Assembly (NCBI GenBank): GCA_945869825.1
Contig: CAMBQF010000020.1
Location: 1 to 33,184 of the forward strand
Origin: Chitinophaga pinensis
GTDB lineage: Bacteria > Bacteroidota > Bacteroidia > CAMBQF01
Reading direction: 5' to 3'
Length of the DNA: 33,184 bases
Position numbers and translations under genes: made by a program. This document shows positions 31,986 through 33,184 of this stretch, piece by piece (the stretch's first letter is position 1; each line of letters starts with the position of its first letter). The notes beneath the pieces are model-generated. The model did no database searches, was not told where the DNA came from, and was given only the letters and a program-made list of their open reading frames with translations.

Positions 31986-33184
31986 TTATAGTTTTATAAA
32001 CGCTCTATTGCAAGCCGCATTATCATCCATTATAAGTTTAACCATGTAAGCACCAGGCGCAAGGGTTGAGGTATTTAAGTCAAACTGTTTGCCCGATTTG
32101 TTTACCTCAGCCATTATTAGTTTGCCATACATGTCATAAATTTCAATAGCTACATTGTTAGCGAGCTTGGTAAGACTAATGGTTATGTATTCATTGGCAG
32201 GGTTGGGATATATTCTAAACTGTAGTATTGATGCATCAATTAATCCTACGTTATTATCTACCGTTAACAAAGCTATTGCAGTTGTATCTGAACAACCATC
32301 TAGTGAAACTGCGCACCTGAAGGCCTGCCCATTATTTGCGGTTGTGGTATTGCTTACTGTTAGTGTATTTGTATTTACTCCGCTGTATTGCCCCGCATTG
32401 CTTAGGTTTTGAAAACCAAACCCTAAGTCCGATTGCCACTGGTAGGTTTGTATGTTACTGCCCGAGACGCTAAAAGTCGCATTGGTAGCTAAGTCTACAG
32501 TTTGGCTCTGGGGTTGGCTTGTAATCCCTAAAGAGCAGACACTAAGTATGGCAGAGTTAGAGTTAATTGAACAGCCCCCAGAAGATATTACACACCTAAA
32601 GCTTTGGTTGTTATTGTTTGGTGTTATAGAACCAACCAACAATGTATCATTAGTCACTCCACTGTATTGCCCTGCATTGCTTAGGTTCTGAAAGCCCAGT
32701 CCTACATCGCTTTGCCATTGGTAGTTTGCATTAGGGGTAGAAGTTGTTGCTACAAATTGGGCTGTTTGTCCCAAAGATGACAGTTGGTTTTGAGGTTGTG
32801 ATGTAATAACTGGCGCAGAGCCTACAGTCACCGTTATTGCTTGTGATGTAGCGGTGCAGTTGCCATTGCCAACCGTTACGGTATAGTTAGTCGTTTGGGT
32901 TGGTGACACCGTTATACTTTGCGTTTGCTGCCCATTACTCCAATTGTAATTGCTAGCAGAGCTAGAGGTTAATGTTACCGACTGGCCTTGGCAAATTGTC
33001 AGGCCACCCGATGGGGTTATGGTGGGCGTGGGCACCGATGAGTTTACAACCACCGTTATTGCTTGTGATGTAGCGGTGCAGTTGCCATTGCCAACCGTTA
33101 CGGTATAGCTAGTCGTTTGGGTTGGTGACACCGTTATACTTTGCGTTTGCTGCCCATTACTCCAATTGTAATTGCTAGCAGAGC
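31986..33184 (-). CDS. T9SS type A cargo protein with Ig-like repeats, 5' end outside the window
   Basis: The frame stays open to the window edge, so the start and signal peptide are missing; about 398 residues are visible. Two copies of a repeat with SASNYNWSNGQQTQSITVSP and YTVTVGNGNCTATSQAITV are followed by two Ig-like domains, each with YQWQSD-[VL]-G-[LF]-GFQNLSNAGQYSG and a Cys pair (FRCVISSGGC / FRCAVSLDGC). A type A sorting domain ends the protein (LQFRIYPNPANEYITISL, EIYDMYGKL, GAYMVKLIM). It is a surface or released protein of the type IX system with an adhesin-like build. Its typical Bacteroidota cargo form suggests host DNA resumes here. Confidence 0.88.
   Translation of the reverse strand, partial: SASNYNWSNGQQTQSITVSPTQTTSYTVTVGNGNCTATSQAITVVVNSSVPTPTITPSGGLTICQGQSVTLTSSSASNYNWSNGQQTQSITVSPTQTTNYTVTVGNGNCTATSQAITVTVGSAPVITSQPQNQLSSLGQTAQFVATTSTPNANYQWQSDVGLGFQNLSNAGQYSGVTNDTLLVGSITPNNNNQSFRCVISSGGCSINSNSAILSVCSLGITSQPQSQTVDLATNATFSVSGSNIQTYQWQSDLGFGFQNLSNAGQYSGVNTNTLTVSNTTTANNGQAFRCAVSLDGCSDTTAIALLTVDNNVGLIDASILQFRIYPNPANEYITISLTKLANNVAIEIYDMYGKLIMAEVNKSGKQFDLNTSTLAPGAYMVKLIMDDNAACNRAFIKL
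32830..33184 (-). repeat. Direct 222-bp-spaced repeat inside the T9SS cargo gene
   Basis: Bases 32830-32962 and 33052-33184 are identical except for one base by eye; the offset of 222 bp equals 74 codons. The near-identity suggests recent duplication or gene conversion, and the repeat may continue beyond the window. Confidence 0.85.

Overview
The window reads as chromosomal DNA of a Bacteroidota bacterium, probably of the Chitinophagales/Sphingobacteriales/Cytophagales breadth (inference from gene content). The evidence is type IX secretion (T9SS) cargo with type A and type B C-terminal sorting domains, a PorX-like REC-PglZ response regulator, a fused SecDF, choice-of-anchor L and gliding-motility C-terminal domains, and promoters of the Bacteroidota form TTG-N19-23-TAnnTTTG.

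Layout. 1-3108 (+): the end of a DinB-like gene, a secreted alkaline-phosphatase-superfamily enzyme and porX. 3152-5437 (-): a tightly packed operon of a T9SS type A protein, an outer-membrane barrel and a short-chain dehydrogenase. 5529-12398 (-): purM, a PorE-like TPR/PD40/CRD/OmpA protein, tatA and secDF, separated by clear promoters and terminators. 12604-14883 (+): an FG-GAP propeller protein with type A tail. 14946-16732 (-): a four-helix-bundle protein and an M20 dipeptidase. 17063-23293 (+): three consecutive large type B T9SS cargo proteins, the first two paralogous. 23416-26236 (+): an MsrB-MsrA lipoprotein, an Omp28-like protein and a YHS protein, each preceded by the same promoter motif TGTAAGG-N15-CGWCTAA, which looks like one ECF-sigma regulon. 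26388-27914 (+): gpmI. 28052-28125: tRNA-Asn.

From the tRNA to about 31.6-31.9 kb lies an AT-rich accessory island. It holds a large serine recombinase whose reading frame runs antisense into the tRNA and takes its stop codon from it; a short serine recombinase that has lost both its catalytic serine (RVS to RVA) and its DNA-binding part; an unknown 83-residue protein whose 3' end is duplicated on the far side of the dead recombinase; a tandem array of 81-bp units; and a lone WYL-domain protein behind a perfect 10-bp dyad. Host DNA resumes with a T9SS type A protein with Ig-like repeats, cut by the window end.

The most unusual element is the 81-bp array (30680-31340). Its period is exactly 27 codons, so both strands stay open. 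B-type linkers recur every third unit. Each of seven intact units can form a 6-bp hairpin whose variable positions stay paired (through G-U wobbles) only in the minus-strand RNA, followed by a U-run, as in a row of terminator-like structures pointing toward the recombinase genes. I know of no described element that matches it; its function is unknown.
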